This document shows, in pieces, positions 34,541-43,515 of a DNA stretch of 64,000 bases (its first letter is position 1; each line of letters opens with the position of its first letter). This DNA comes from Phormidesmis sp963710175 (GTDB lineage: Bacteria; Cyanobacteriota; Cyanobacteriia; Phormidesmidales; Phormidesmidaceae): positions 310,001 to 374,000 of the forward strand of contig CAVPZC010000003.1 in the NCBI GenBank assembly GCA_963710175.1, given 5' to 3'. Below the pieces are notes generated by a model. That model had not been told where the DNA came from. It saw only the letters and a list, made by a program, of their open reading frames with translations, and ran no database searches. The translations under genes were made by a program, and so were the position numbers.

Positions 34541-34787
34541 CGTGATATTGCCTCCAGGTATCTTTGCAAAGTTGCAGGTTATCAGTCACTTGTAGCGCCT
34601 TCCGGTTAAAGGCTTCGGTTGTCGTCACCCTACGCTTTTTACTGCGTCTCACAACCTTCGGTACTACCCCTGAAATGTCTATCTCAACTGAGTATTTGGG
34701 TGATTCGACATGTACGTGGGCAGGCGGGTGCTCATCCCTCACCTTGATGATAACGACGACATGCTGAGACTTGAAAACGAAAGCCAT
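34530..34787 (-). CDS. DUF4160 domain protein
   Basis: 85 residues with the signature IKVRDEHPPAHVHVESPKYS, then VEIDISGVVPKV and the TTTEAFNRKALQVTDN helix. It is upstream partner of the DUF2442 gene. The combination of small size, overlap and accessory location suggests a mobile two-gene module of toxin-antitoxin type; which of the two would be toxic is not clear from sequence. Confidence 0.82.
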   Translation of the reverse strand: MAFVFKSQHVVVIIKVRDEHPPAHVHVESPKYSVEIDISGVVPKVVRRSKKRRVTTTEAFNRKALQVTDNLQLCKDTWRQYHGDL

Positions 34788-34965
34788 GTTTATCTTTACC
34801 TGATTATAAATGCAGCTCGCTAATTTGCCTCCGGCTCCGCGTGTGCTGGCAAAAGGTTTGGAGCCCTAGCTTGGGCACACATAGCGGCGATGGTGAAGCG
34901 CCTTTCTCAAAGGGTCGTGGCGATCGCTTAAAATTAAAAATACCGATCACGCCGCAGACAAAACT

Positions 34966-35202
34966 ATGCAAGCAATCGAAGCCACTGGAACCGTCAATAG
35001 CGAAGGCCATCTCCAGCTCGACCAGCCCCTGAGCAATGCCAAAGCTCAACGGGTTCGCATCATCGTATTATTGGCCGCGCCTGATGACGATATTGAAGCG
35101 CAAGCGTGGCGCAAAGCTGCCGCTACGAATCCATCTTTTGCATTCTTACAAGATCCTGAGGAAGATATCTATACCCTGAACGACGGGCGACCGGTTCAGT
35201 AA
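34966..35202 (+). CDS. Small antitoxin-like protein, no toxin partner
   Basis: 78 residues. MQAIEATGTVNSEGHLQLDQ, then RVRIIVLLAAPDDDIEAQAW and a C-terminal DPEEDIYTLNDGRP resemble cyanobacterial antitoxins normally followed by a small toxin gene. Here nothing follows on the plus strand: the next gene is convergent and starts 34 bp away. The stop codon touches a mobile-element-like end (35202-35219), so the toxin may have been lost. Confidence 0.65.
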   Translation: MQAIEATGTVNSEGHLQLDQPLSNAKAQRVRIIVLLAAPDDDIEAQAWRKAAATNPSFAFLQDPEEDIYTLNDGRPVQ

Positions 35203-35219
35203 CGTCAGTTCGGGTTGAG
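35202..35219. repeat. Solo end of the MITE family
   Basis: ACGTCAGTTCGGGTTGAG matches the right terminal repeat of the MITE at 43294-43510 at 16 of 18 positions, with no second end nearby. It directly follows the orphan antitoxin. Probably a remnant of a decayed insertion. Confidence 0.5.
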
Positions 35220-35235
35220 CCATTACGGATCTAGC

Positions 35236-35658
35236 CTACTGTGTGGATTCCGGCTCCGTATACTCGCAAAACGTCCGCATCCCCAGCTTCAGCACCCAAA
35301 GCACGACAATAGTAGCGATCGCCGGATTAATCGGCAGCGTTACCAAATTCACCAAATACACAATCAGCCCCGTCAGCAAAACCGCCTTCCCCGGATTTTT
35401 GTTATATTCTTCCACCTTCTCGCGAAAGCTATCGTCCCCGCACACCTCCCGCCGCAAATTTCGCAAAAACACTTCCTTCAAGCTCGCCCGATCCGCCCCA
35501 AATACAGCCGTCCCCGCCTCTGCCATCACCAAATCGGTCAGGCTTGTTTCCAGGTCGCCGTCGTGGAGTGAGAGAGTAGCGATCGCCCGCTGTGCTGGCG
35601 CGTACTCCTGTAGCAGCGCTTGGGCGTTTTGCAGTTCGGCAGTAGAGAGCTGAGCCAT
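35236..35658 (-). CDS. Conserved hypothetical protein with membrane segment
   Basis: 140 residues. A soluble N-terminal half (AELQNAQALLQEYAPAQRAI, TLSLHDGDLETSLTDLV) precedes a helical stretch (SLKEVFLRNLRREVCGDDSF) and a hydrophobic C-terminus (LTGLIVYLVNLVTLPINP, ATIVVLWVLKLGM) likely forming one hairpin in the membrane. No known function. It is convergent with the orphan antitoxin and lies 69 bp downstream of ackA on the same strand. Confidence 0.68.
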   Translation of the reverse strand: MAQLSTAELQNAQALLQEYAPAQRAIATLSLHDGDLETSLTDLVMAEAGTAVFGADRASLKEVFLRNLRREVCGDDSFREKVEEYNKNPGKAVLLTGLIVYLVNLVTLPINPAIATIVVLWVLKLGMRTFCEYTEPESTQ

Positions 35659-35727
35659 AGCAGCAATATCTATAGAATAACGACTCAGCCCAGTTTAGCC
35701 TGAAGTCCAAACCCGATTGACTATCGG

Positions 35728-36939
35728 CTACCTGCACTGCCAATATTCCTTTGCAATTTGCCAGTCTTCTTGAGTGTGTATCACTAATACACGAACGGCA
35801 GACTGCTGAGTAGAGATATCGCGATCCTCCTTTCCCTTCATCTCTCCTTCTTCAGAAAGCGCTATTCCTAAAAATGCAAGAGACTGGCAAACGCTGTTGC
35901 GAATAAAAGGCGTATTTTCCCCCACCCCGCCCGCAAACACCAACACATCTAGCCCGCCCAGGCTTGCCGTCATCGCAGCAATGCCTGCACTGAGCCGGTG
36001 AATGTACATATCAACCGCGAGCTTGGCCCTGGCATGTCCTTCGTCTATAGCGGGCATAAGTTTGCGCATGTCGCTAGAGAGGCCCGAGACGCCTTTTAAG
36101 CCAGATGCTTTGTTGAGCTGATGGTCTAGCTGTTTGCCAGTGTAGCCTTTCTCTCGGATTAGATAGGTCAGAATGCCCGGATCGATGCTGCCAGAGCGAG
36201 TGCCCATCATCAGCCCTTCTAACGGGGTGAATCCCATTGTGGTGTCTATGCTATGCCCGCCTCGCACAGCGGCTAAAGAACAGCCGTTGCCCAAGTGACA
36301 GGTGACAATACGGAGGTCTTCGAGCGATCGCCCCAGCAGCTCAGCCGCCCGGTGCGAACAATATTGGTGGCTAATGCCGTGAAAGCCATATCGCCGGATG
36401 CCACTATCTGTCCACTCATGAGGAATGGGGTAGACGGCAGCAGCGTCTGGCATTTTACTGTGAAAAGCAGTATCGAAGACGGCATATTGGCGGACATCTT
36501 CCAACAGTTTGTCAATGGCGCGGATGCCTTCTAGACTGGCCGGATTGTGGGCAGGCGCGAGGGGGATAAGATTAGCGATCGCCGCCCTCACACCATCATC
36601 TATCCATACGCTCTCCTGATAGTCTCGCCCACCGTGCACTACCCGGTGCCCGACCGCATCTAGTTCCTCCAGGTTAGAGAGTACAGCCGTTTTACTCTGA
36701 TGGAGCGTCTGTAGCATTTGAGAAATCGCCTCGGCCCAATCGTCGTCAGCCAGCTCAATTTCTACCGTTTCGCCTGCACCTAGTGCGGTTAACAACGGCG
36801 GCGACTGCTGCCAGTCAATTTGAGCTTCCCACAGCGGATCGGGCGGCGAACCCATTGGTGAATCGGGCAGCGCATCGCCGAGCTGATACAGGCAGCTCTT
36901 ATGACTGCTAGAACCCGCATTAAACACCAAAATGTTCAT
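35728..36939 (-). CDS. ackA: Acetate kinase
   Basis: 403 residues of the ASKHA fold: MNILVFNAGSSSHKSCLYQL (adenosine/phosphate-1), AVGHRVVHGGRDY, FDTAFHSKMPD, YGFHGISHQYCSHRAAELLG (active-site Arg/His region), VTCHLGNGCSLAAVRGGHSIDTTMGFTPLEGLMMGTRSG in pieces, and VFAGGVGENTPFIRNSV. It converts acetyl phosphate and ADP to acetate and ATP. It shares one base with the stop of the histidine phosphatase gene. As last gene after xfp it uses the acetyl phosphate that phosphoketolase makes. Confidence 0.95.
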   Translation of the reverse strand: MNILVFNAGSSSHKSCLYQLGDALPDSPMGSPPDPLWEAQIDWQQSPPLLTALGAGETVEIELADDDWAEAISQMLQTLHQSKTAVLSNLEELDAVGHRVVHGGRDYQESVWIDDGVRAAIANLIPLAPAHNPASLEGIRAIDKLLEDVRQYAVFDTAFHSKMPDAAAVYPIPHEWTDSGIRRYGFHGISHQYCSHRAAELLGRSLEDLRIVTCHLGNGCSLAAVRGGHSIDTTMGFTPLEGLMMGTRSGSIDPGILTYLIREKGYTGKQLDHQLNKASGLKGVSGLSSDMRKLMPAIDEGHARAKLAVDMYIHRLSAGIAAMTASLGGLDVLVFAGGVGENTPFIRNSVCQSLAFLGIALSEEGEMKGKEDRDISTQQSAVRVLVIHTQEDWQIAKEYWQCR

Positions 36940-37574
36940 CAGCCTTCTCGCTGGCGCAGTTCTTTGGGCATAAACGAGCGATCGCCCATGCGCTCCATCA
37001 TCGGCCCATATTTACCAAAGCGCACCACGCTGAGCGAAGCTGCCGGGTAGTCGAGGCGATCGCGATATCGCCCCAGATCAATCCCCATCAAACTGCACAG
37101 CACAATTCGCAGCGTCGTCCGGTGAGCCACCACTAACACGTTGCCATCAGTGTATCTTTCTTCTATTTCAGCGATGACAGCCATTGCTCGATTGCGAACC
37201 TCCACCGCCGTCTCACCGCCAGCAGGCGAATTCCAGGCAGGTTCAGTCATCCAATCCTGGTAGTCATCAGTAAACAGACGACTGACCTCATCCTTGCTTT
37301 TGCCTTCCCATTTGCCATAGTTGCCTTCTTTGAGCCCCTCACGAATCTCAAGCTCCAATCCGGTAGCCTTAGAAATTGGCGCAGCCGTCGCCCGAGTGCG
37401 CTTTAGCGGGCTGCAATAAATCGCCTCCCACTTCAGCTGCTTGTATTCATCTGCAAATGCCTGGGCCATCGCCTGCCCCTGCTCGGTCAGCTCTGCGTCA
37501 ATGGTGCCGCAGTAGTTGCCGCTCACGCTAAAACTCGTCTCACCGTGACGCAAAAAGTAAAGCTTTAAACTCAT
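36939..37574 (-). CDS. Histidine phosphatase / phosphoglycerate mutase-like protein
   Basis: 211 residues. LYFLRHGETSFSVSGNY carries the phosphohistidine RHG motif, YCSPLKRTRATAAPI the second Arg, and VLVVAHRTTLRIVLCSLMG the second catalytic His. Branched: cofactor-dependent mutase or broad phosphatase. In this operon it may act on a sugar phosphate of the phosphoketolase route, but that is inference. It lies 22 bp after xfp and overlaps the ackA start by 1 bp. Confidence 0.88.
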   Translation of the reverse strand: MSLKLYFLRHGETSFSVSGNYCGTIDAELTEQGQAMAQAFADEYKQLKWEAIYCSPLKRTRATAAPISKATGLELEIREGLKEGNYGKWEGKSKDEVSRLFTDDYQDWMTEPAWNSPAGGETAVEVRNRAMAVIAEIEERYTDGNVLVVAHRTTLRIVLCSLMGIDLGRYRDRLDYPAASLSVVRFGKYGPMMERMGDRSFMPKELRQREG

Positions 37575-37596
37575 AATGGTTAATTAAGGGAGGGGG

Positions 37597-40005
37597 TTAA
37601 TAAGGCCACACCCAGTCGCGGCTCTCTGGTTTATCTTCTCCATACAACCGCGCGTAATTCACATTGTCAATAATCTCGTTTTGCATTCTCTCCTTTACGT
37701 AGGCTGCTGCTGACCCTAATTTTGGCACCCGATTGATCACATCAATGACCAAGTTGAACCGGTCAATCTGATTGTTGATCGCTAGCTCTAGTGGCGTGTT
37801 GATATTTCCTTTTTCCTTATAGCCCCGCACATGGATGCGCTCCTGGTTTGACCGGCTGTATACCAGCTTGTGAATGAGCCAGGGATAGCCGTGAAAATTG
37901 AAGATGACTGGCTTGTCGGTCGTAAAGAGCGTATCAAAATCTCGATCAGAGAGCCCATGAGAGTGATCTTTAGGATGGATTAGCTTGTACAGGTCCACCA
38001 CGTTAATAAAACGCACTCGCAAATCGGGAAACTCGTCTCGTAAAATAGCCGTCGCTGCCAAAGACTCCATCGTTGGCACATCGCCGCAGCAGGCCATAAT
38101 CACATCGGGCACGTCAGGCGCTTTGCCCTGATCGTCATTGCTGGCCCATTCCCAAATGCCAATACCCTTTGTACAGTGCTTCACCGCCTCATCCATCGTC
38201 AGATATTGCAGGTGCTTTTGCTTGTCGGAAACAATAACATTGATATAGTCAGTGCTAGTCAGGCAGTGGTCGACGACCGACAGCAGGCAGTTAGCATCGG
38301 GCGGTAGGTAAATGCGGGTGACATCCGGGCTTTTGTTGGTAACTAAATCAATAAAACCGGGATCTTGGTGGCTAAAGCCGTTGTGATCTTGCCGCCAAAC
38401 GACCGATGAGAGCAAAATATTGAGGGAGGCTACCGGGGTCCGCCAGGGAACCTCTTTGCTGATGTCTAACCATTTGGCATGCTGGTTAAACATCGAATCG
38501 ACCACGTGAGCAAAGGCTTCGTAAGTATGGAAAAAGCCGTGTCGCCCGGTGAGCAAATAGCCCTCTAGCCAGCCCTGTAGCGTGTGTTCACTGAGCATTT
38601 CCATCACTCGGCCAATGGGGGAGAGAAAGCCGCCGTCCTGGTCTTCTGGCAGATAGTCTCCCATCCAAGCTCGGCTAGTCGCTTCAAAGACTTCTCCTAA
38701 CCGATTGGAGAGCGTTTCATCGGGGCCAAATAGCCGGAAGTTTTTTGGGTTGGCAGCGATCACGTCTTTAAGAAAGCGGCCCATTAGCCGGGTGTTTTCT
38801 ACCTGGGCTTTACCCGGCCCTTCCATCGGTACGGCGTAGTCTTTAAAGTCGGGCAGCTTCAGCGTCTTACGCAGTCTGCCACCATTGGCAACTGGGTTAG
38901 CGCTGAGGCGGCGATCGCCCTTCGGCGGCAGCTCTCTCAATTCTTCAATCAGCCGACCGGTTTCATCAAACAGTTCTTCTGGCCGATAGCTGCGCATCCA
39001 GTCTTCTAGCTGTTGCAGATGGTTGGAGTTCTCTTTCAGGCCAGCGAGCGGGACCTGGTGCGATCGCCAAAAATCTTCCACTTTATGACCATCGACCGTA
39101 TCAGGCCCTGTCCACCCTTTGGGCGTGCGCATCACAATCATCGGCCAGCGAGGGCGCTCAGGCTTTCCGTCACTGCTGCGAGCCTTGGCCTGAATAGCAC
39201 GAATTTTGCTAATGCACTCCTCCATCACACTAGCCATCTGCTGATGCACTTGAGCTGGATCATTGCCTTCTACGAAGTAAGGCGTATAGCCATAGCCTCG
39301 GAATAGACAATCCAGCTCTTCGTGAGAAATCCGAGAGAGAATAGTCGGGTTTGCAATCTTGTAGCCGTTGAGATGCAAGATTGGCAGCACAGCGCCATCC
39401 TGCGCTGGGTTTAAAAACTTGTTTGAGTGCCAGGCGGTTGCCAACGGACCCGTCTCAGCTTCTCCGTCGCCAACCGCCGCCAGCGTAATCAAATCTGGAT
39501 TGTCAAATACTGAGCCATAGGCGTGAGATAGGCTGTAGCCCAGTTCGCCGCCTTCGTGAATAGATCCCGGTGTCTCCGGCGTGCAGTGGCTGCCGATGTG
39601 CCCTGGAAAAGAGAACTGCTTAAAGAATTTGCGCAGCCCTTCGGTGTCTTCGCTTTTGTCGGGGTACACCTCTGAATAAGTGCCTTCTAAGTACGTCGGG
39701 GCTAATATGCCAGGCGCGCCGTGGCCCGGCCCCGCAATAAAAATAGCCTTGAGATCATACTTTTTGATCAGCCGACTGAAATGCACATACATCAAGCTCA
39801 GCCCAGGGCTGGTTCCCCAATGGCCCAACAGGCGAGGTTTGATGTGCTCTAGGGTTAGCGGCTCCCTCAGCAGCGGATTATCTTTGAGATAGATCATGCC
39901 GATGGCCAGATAGTTGCAGGCCCGCCAAAAGGCATCTAGCTTGCGCAACTCTTCGGTGGATAAGGGCGTCTCAGAGACGTTGAGCTGGGGGATTGAGGCA
40001 GTCAT
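37597..40005 (-). CDS. xfp: Phosphoketolase (xylulose-5-phosphate/fructose-6-phosphate)
   Basis: 802 residues from ATG 40005 (MTASIPQLNVSETPLS), the usual phosphoketolase length; the frame is open 42 codons upstream but that part lacks homology. Motifs: LLGHWGTSPGLSLMYVH, AGPGHGAPG, and DGEAETGPLATAWHSNKFLN (Mg-TPP site), then SHQDPGFIDLV and a C-terminal XFP_C domain. It splits xylulose 5-P or fructose 6-P with phosphate into acetyl phosphate and an aldose phosphate. First gene of the xfp, histidine phosphatase, ackA operon, giving a short path to acetate and ATP or acetyl-CoA. Confidence 0.95.
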   Translation of the reverse strand: MTASIPQLNVSETPLSTEELRKLDAFWRACNYLAIGMIYLKDNPLLREPLTLEHIKPRLLGHWGTSPGLSLMYVHFSRLIKKYDLKAIFIAGPGHGAPGILAPTYLEGTYSEVYPDKSEDTEGLRKFFKQFSFPGHIGSHCTPETPGSIHEGGELGYSLSHAYGSVFDNPDLITLAAVGDGEAETGPLATAWHSNKFLNPAQDGAVLPILHLNGYKIANPTILSRISHEELDCLFRGYGYTPYFVEGNDPAQVHQQMASVMEECISKIRAIQAKARSSDGKPERPRWPMIVMRTPKGWTGPDTVDGHKVEDFWRSHQVPLAGLKENSNHLQQLEDWMRSYRPEELFDETGRLIEELRELPPKGDRRLSANPVANGGRLRKTLKLPDFKDYAVPMEGPGKAQVENTRLMGRFLKDVIAANPKNFRLFGPDETLSNRLGEVFEATSRAWMGDYLPEDQDGGFLSPIGRVMEMLSEHTLQGWLEGYLLTGRHGFFHTYEAFAHVVDSMFNQHAKWLDISKEVPWRTPVASLNILLSSVVWRQDHNGFSHQDPGFIDLVTNKSPDVTRIYLPPDANCLLSVVDHCLTSTDYINVIVSDKQKHLQYLTMDEAVKHCTKGIGIWEWASNDDQGKAPDVPDVIMACCGDVPTMESLAATAILRDEFPDLRVRFINVVDLYKLIHPKDHSHGLSDRDFDTLFTTDKPVIFNFHGYPWLIHKLVYSRSNQERIHVRGYKEKGNINTPLELAINNQIDRFNLVIDVINRVPKLGSAAAYVKERMQNEIIDNVNYARLYGEDKPESRDWVWPY

Positions 40006-40249
40006 GAGGGCTTCGCTTCTCTTTGCTAAGGTCTGCGGTTCGCTTTTACAGCGTTTTTGTATAGCAAGCCTAATATCCCTTTTGGTTATCCCTTTATTGG
40101 GAGACGAATCGCCTTCGCCGATAGCCTGCATATCTTATGATGTTTAATATGCCATGAAGCAACCGTATAGAAGAATACATCAAGAGCTACTCCCCTACCC
40201 CTACGGTCTTAACCGCAGACCCACAACAGAACACAGCAATTCGTGATTA

Positions 40250-41035
40250 ATGGCTAATAGACTTGATAGCAGCGAATCTATTCCTGATGAGTTTGCCCGA
40301 CTAGATGACTACACCGAGACGACCTTAGAAGAACTGGCTCAGACAGAACCCGATGTCACTGAAGCGGCGCTCGAAGCAGCTCAGCTCAAGCCAATCTACT
40401 TTGTAAGCGGTTTAGGTGCCGATGAGCGGGTCTTTCAGTGGTTGCGCTATGACGGGTTCCGGCCTGTCCATATTCGTTGGATTTCGCCTGAGCGAGGAGA
40501 ACCGATTGAGCGCTACGCGCAGCGGTTGAGTGAGCAGATTACGAGCGATCGCCCCATCATCGTCGGTCTGTCTTTTGGTGGCATGATTGCTGTTGAGCTA
40601 GCTAAGCAGATCCCAACAGAGAAAGTAATTCTGCTCTCTAGCGTCAAAAAGAAATCGGAAATTCCGCTTTACTTTAAGCTGTTTCGAGCGCTGCCCATCC
40701 ATCGGATTTTTCCCTTTAAGAGCTCCCTGCGGGCTGTTTACTGGCTCGCTTACTGGCTGTTTTCACCAGAAGGCCCCGATCAGCGTCAGCTGCTCAAAAA
40801 CATTTTGATCGATACCGATCCTCACTTTCTCAAGTGGGCGCTGCATAGAGTTGTTATCTGGAAAAACCAGGATGTCCCCGAGAGTGTCGTTCACGTTCAC
40901 GGGATGCGCGACCATATCTTCCCGCTGCACTTTGTCTTTCCTGACTACGCCATTGAAGACTGCGGTCACCTGATGGTGATGAACCGGGCCGAAGAGATTT
41001 CTAACTTGCTAAAGGCATTGATTGCCGAACCGTAG
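40250..41035 (+). CDS. Alpha/beta hydrolase
   Basis: 261 residues. After an acidic 45-residue leader comes an alpha/beta fold: PIYFVSGLGADERVFQWLRY, the nucleophile elbow GLSFGGMIAVELA, VHVHGMRDHIFP (acid) and EDCGHLMVMNRAEE (His). Esterase, lipase or thioesterase activity is possible; substrate unknown. No signal peptide. The last 35 bp overlap the convergent large hydrolase gene, so the two messages are antisense at their 3' ends. Confidence 0.82.
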   Translation: MANRLDSSESIPDEFARLDDYTETTLEELAQTEPDVTEAALEAAQLKPIYFVSGLGADERVFQWLRYDGFRPVHIRWISPERGEPIERYAQRLSEQITSDRPIIVGLSFGGMIAVELAKQIPTEKVILLSSVKKKSEIPLYFKLFRALPIHRIFPFKSSLRAVYWLAYWLFSPEGPDQRQLLKNILIDTDPHFLKWALHRVVIWKNQDVPESVVHVHGMRDHIFPLHFVFPDYAIEDCGHLMVMNRAEEISNLLKALIAEP

Positions 41036-42929
41036 AGCCTTCAGCATCGCTCTGCTGAGCAGCTTGCACGGTCTGAAGCATTTCCTCTCTAGCAGCGGAG
41101 AAACTTGCGCCCTGCACATCGACGCGATAGCGCAGCGGTGAGAGATAGACTTCAATGCCTTTTTCCATGCAGCGTCCGTCAAGAACGCCTAAGGCTTGCG
41201 CTGGGCTGACGCCAGCCGAGTCCGTTTCAGCAGCGATCGCCTGCAAAGTACCCTCAAAGCCCAAAAAGGCAATGCGATAGATCAGCTGACGGCTGTATTC
41301 ACCGTGAAAGTAGCCCCCGTGCACGTCTCGCCGCCCGACTACCGTGTCAAATATCAGCTCCAGGTAGTCCCAGGTGGTCAGGTGTCTTTTGCCTTTGGCT
41401 CTAGTTAAGAGGCCGGTCTTACGAAGCGATCGCTCTCTCCGCCCGTTCACACCCACTAGCGCCAGTCGGTGATCTCTATAGTCAGTACAGTCGAAAAAGG
41501 TAAACAGGTCGGCTAGCGTTGCCGGACTTTTCGCTTTGTGCTCTATTGCAAAGAGATCGCCCAGAGAAAGGTAGCCATTGCCACTGCCCGAGCTGTGAGT
41601 GATAAAGAGAGCATTCAAAATGTCGCCTGGATCGTCAATGATCGCCGCGCCTAAATCTTTTTTCAGCGAGTAGTGCTTCTGCAATAGCGGCAGGTTAATA
41701 ATTCCCTTTTTGTAGGCATCGTTAGTGAGTGCAATGCTGCCCAGGCGCTGCCCGTAGTGCTGCTTAGCGCTCGGGAAAGAGATGTAGTTAACGGCGGTAG
41801 AGGCCAGCCGCAGAGCCAGATCTCCTTCATTGCTAAATAGATAGGCTTCGCTGAAACGCCGCAAAGAAGATGCCAGCCCATTGGCGCGGCTAGAGATAAT
41901 CGACAGCACCGGAATATCGGGTGAGGCCAAAATCAACCGGCCCAGACTGAGCGTGTCACCAATTTTTGGCGTTGGATTGTTCGCAATAGAGCCCCGATCA
42001 AACACATCTGAGAGAATGCGCACCACGTTGGTAACTACCAGTCCGCCCATGCTGTGGCCCAAAAAGCTGAGCTTAATTCTGGGCAGCGATTCATCGTACG
42101 ATTGCTTCGCCCGGCGAATGGCCTCACCATAGCTAGCGGAGGTGTGTTTAATCTCCTCATGGCGCAGATCGATCACGGTCTGATCAATCTGTCGAAGCAG
42201 CTCTGTGAGATCGGGCACGCCAAAGTTAATAGCCCGGTACACATCTCGAAAGTACACCGATAGCCGCAGCAGTAGCAGGGTCAAGATCGTCACGGTGAGG
42301 GCGATCACCACACTCAATCCGCCCTCTACTAGCAGATTATAGACAAAACCCGTCCGGCCCAGCGGCTTACCAAACCCCGCCCATCCCCAGTAGAGCAGCA
42401 CCAGCACCAGCCCGGATGCCAACAAGCCCTGAGGCACCTCAGGCAGGGCCCGCAAATTTCGCCAGAGATGGCGAGGCCGCAGCGAAAATCGTTCCGAAGA
42501 CCAGCGATAGCCAATAAACACCAGATTGCGTCGCTGGCGAATTTGTCGGTCGTCTTGAGCAATATAGCGATAGATGTCGCTATACCAGGCGCGAATACCC
42601 TTTTCCTCAGTGTTGTAGCCGTGGACAGCGACGACTAGCTCAGGTGGTTCGGTAATGTTCGGGTCGTTTTGAATGCGGTGGAGGGTGCGGGCGATCGCCA
42701 TCAGCCCCTTTTGGGTTTGCGCCACCGAGTCCTCGGAGGGCACTTCGATGCTTTCATCGATATTGTGGGGAGCGGTGCTGGTGACCAGATAAGCTGGGAA
42801 TTCGTCTGCTGAGTGCTCAGGGTAGGCGTGATTTGCGCGATCACCTCGCCCATTCACAGCGCCCGTTTTTACCCGCATCTTAGCGGTGTCTAAAGTTAGC
42901 TTTTGAATTCTAAAAGGAGCGATTTTCAT
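41001..42929 (-). CDS. Large membrane-associated alpha/beta hydrolase
   Basis: 642 residues from ATG 42929 (MKIAPFRIQKLTL), which has AGGAG about 10 bp upstream; the longer start at 42956 adds only 9 residues. Hydrolase motifs are ELVVAVHGYNTEEKGIRAWY (oxyanion) and KLSFLGHSMGGLVVTNVVRI (nucleophile Ser). Two membrane segments lie between them (around 175-195 and 210-235), splitting the catalytic core in a way seen in DUF900-like esterases. The C-terminal 200 residues have DLFTFFDCTDYRDHRLALVG and are unassigned. Its divergence from the accessory genes at 43 kb marks the edge of the core region. Confidence 0.75.
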   Translation of the reverse strand: MKIAPFRIQKLTLDTAKMRVKTGAVNGRGDRANHAYPEHSADEFPAYLVTSTAPHNIDESIEVPSEDSVAQTQKGLMAIARTLHRIQNDPNITEPPELVVAVHGYNTEEKGIRAWYSDIYRYIAQDDRQIRQRRNLVFIGYRWSSERFSLRPRHLWRNLRALPEVPQGLLASGLVLVLLYWGWAGFGKPLGRTGFVYNLLVEGGLSVVIALTVTILTLLLLRLSVYFRDVYRAINFGVPDLTELLRQIDQTVIDLRHEEIKHTSASYGEAIRRAKQSYDESLPRIKLSFLGHSMGGLVVTNVVRILSDVFDRGSIANNPTPKIGDTLSLGRLILASPDIPVLSIISSRANGLASSLRRFSEAYLFSNEGDLALRLASTAVNYISFPSAKQHYGQRLGSIALTNDAYKKGIINLPLLQKHYSLKKDLGAAIIDDPGDILNALFITHSSGSGNGYLSLGDLFAIEHKAKSPATLADLFTFFDCTDYRDHRLALVGVNGRRERSLRKTGLLTRAKGKRHLTTWDYLELIFDTVVGRRDVHGGYFHGEYSRQLIYRIAFLGFEGTLQAIAAETDSAGVSPAQALGVLDGRCMEKGIEVYLSPLRYRVDVQGASFSAAREEMLQTVQAAQQSDAEGSTVRQSMPLAS

Positions 42930-43293
42930 AGCTGTAGACTCTCCTGAGGTAGCCAACTTTTATCTCTTGCAGGGCACTGTGGTAGGATTTAGCTCAGCGG
43001 TAAATCTGATGGTCAAACCCTGCGGCTAAACCCTATAATGACCCATAAGGTTGCCCGTAGCTTGTAAACCTCGCCTTTTCAAACGGCTTACAAGCAGACA
43101 AAAGTTGGACGAACTTGCTTCCTAATGGTATTACTAGCCTAATCAGCGATCAGTAAACAAAGAATAAAGTATCCATCAACTTCTTTTGAAGTTTAGACAC
43201 CAATTCGTTATCTTTGAGCGCTATTCAGCTATCGGCGAGTCCGCCCGATTTTCTGCATGTCAGCTTTTGCGTTGGAGTCCTATTCTATTGTTA
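42930..43293. other. Gene-free stretch left of the MITE
   Basis: No gene is seen. A short hairpin, GCTTGTAA (43060-43067) with TTACAAGC (43088-43095), is present without a T run. Promoter signals for the large hydrolase are expected near its start, but I see no clear consensus. Confidence 0.5.
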
Positions 43294-43510
43294 ACCTGAG
43301 TTCGGGATAAGGTGTTTCATGGTCAACCGCTCAAATCTCTCCTATCAAAGCCGGTCTGGGTTCCCCTTACCAAGGGGAACCGTAAGGGAGGGGTTCTGGC
43401 GACATGCTCTGTGCTCAGCCGGAACCCCTCTGCCTGCGGCATCTCCCCTTGGTAAGGGGAGAAAAGGTCCCCGACGGCACATTCTAGCTATTCTTATCCC
43501 GAACTGACGT
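43294..43510. mobile_element. 217-bp MITE with 18-bp ends and 8-bp target duplication
   Basis: Ends ACCTGAGTTCGGGATAAG (left) and ACGTCAGTTCGGGATAAG (right, reverse complement) match at 16 of 18 bases. TATTGTTA flanks both sides (43286-43293 and 43511-43518). Inside, CCCCTTACCAAGGGG (43364-43378) and its partner near 43444-43459, plus GGGGTTC/GGAACCCC, form a long hairpin. There is no transposase; the open frame at 43319 is not a gene. An 8-bp duplication fits several insertion-sequence families and the parent is unknown. Confidence 0.8.
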
Positions 43511-43515
43511 TATTG

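Noticed and set aside
42980..43045. tRNA-like string (GGATTTAGCTCAGCGGTAAATC) upstream of the MITE
   Set aside because: Acceptor, anticodon and T arms cannot be built; only the D-loop-like GCTCAG matches.
43319..43507. 62-codon frame inside the MITE
   Set aside because: It is read from the inverted-repeat hairpin itself; no start context or domain.
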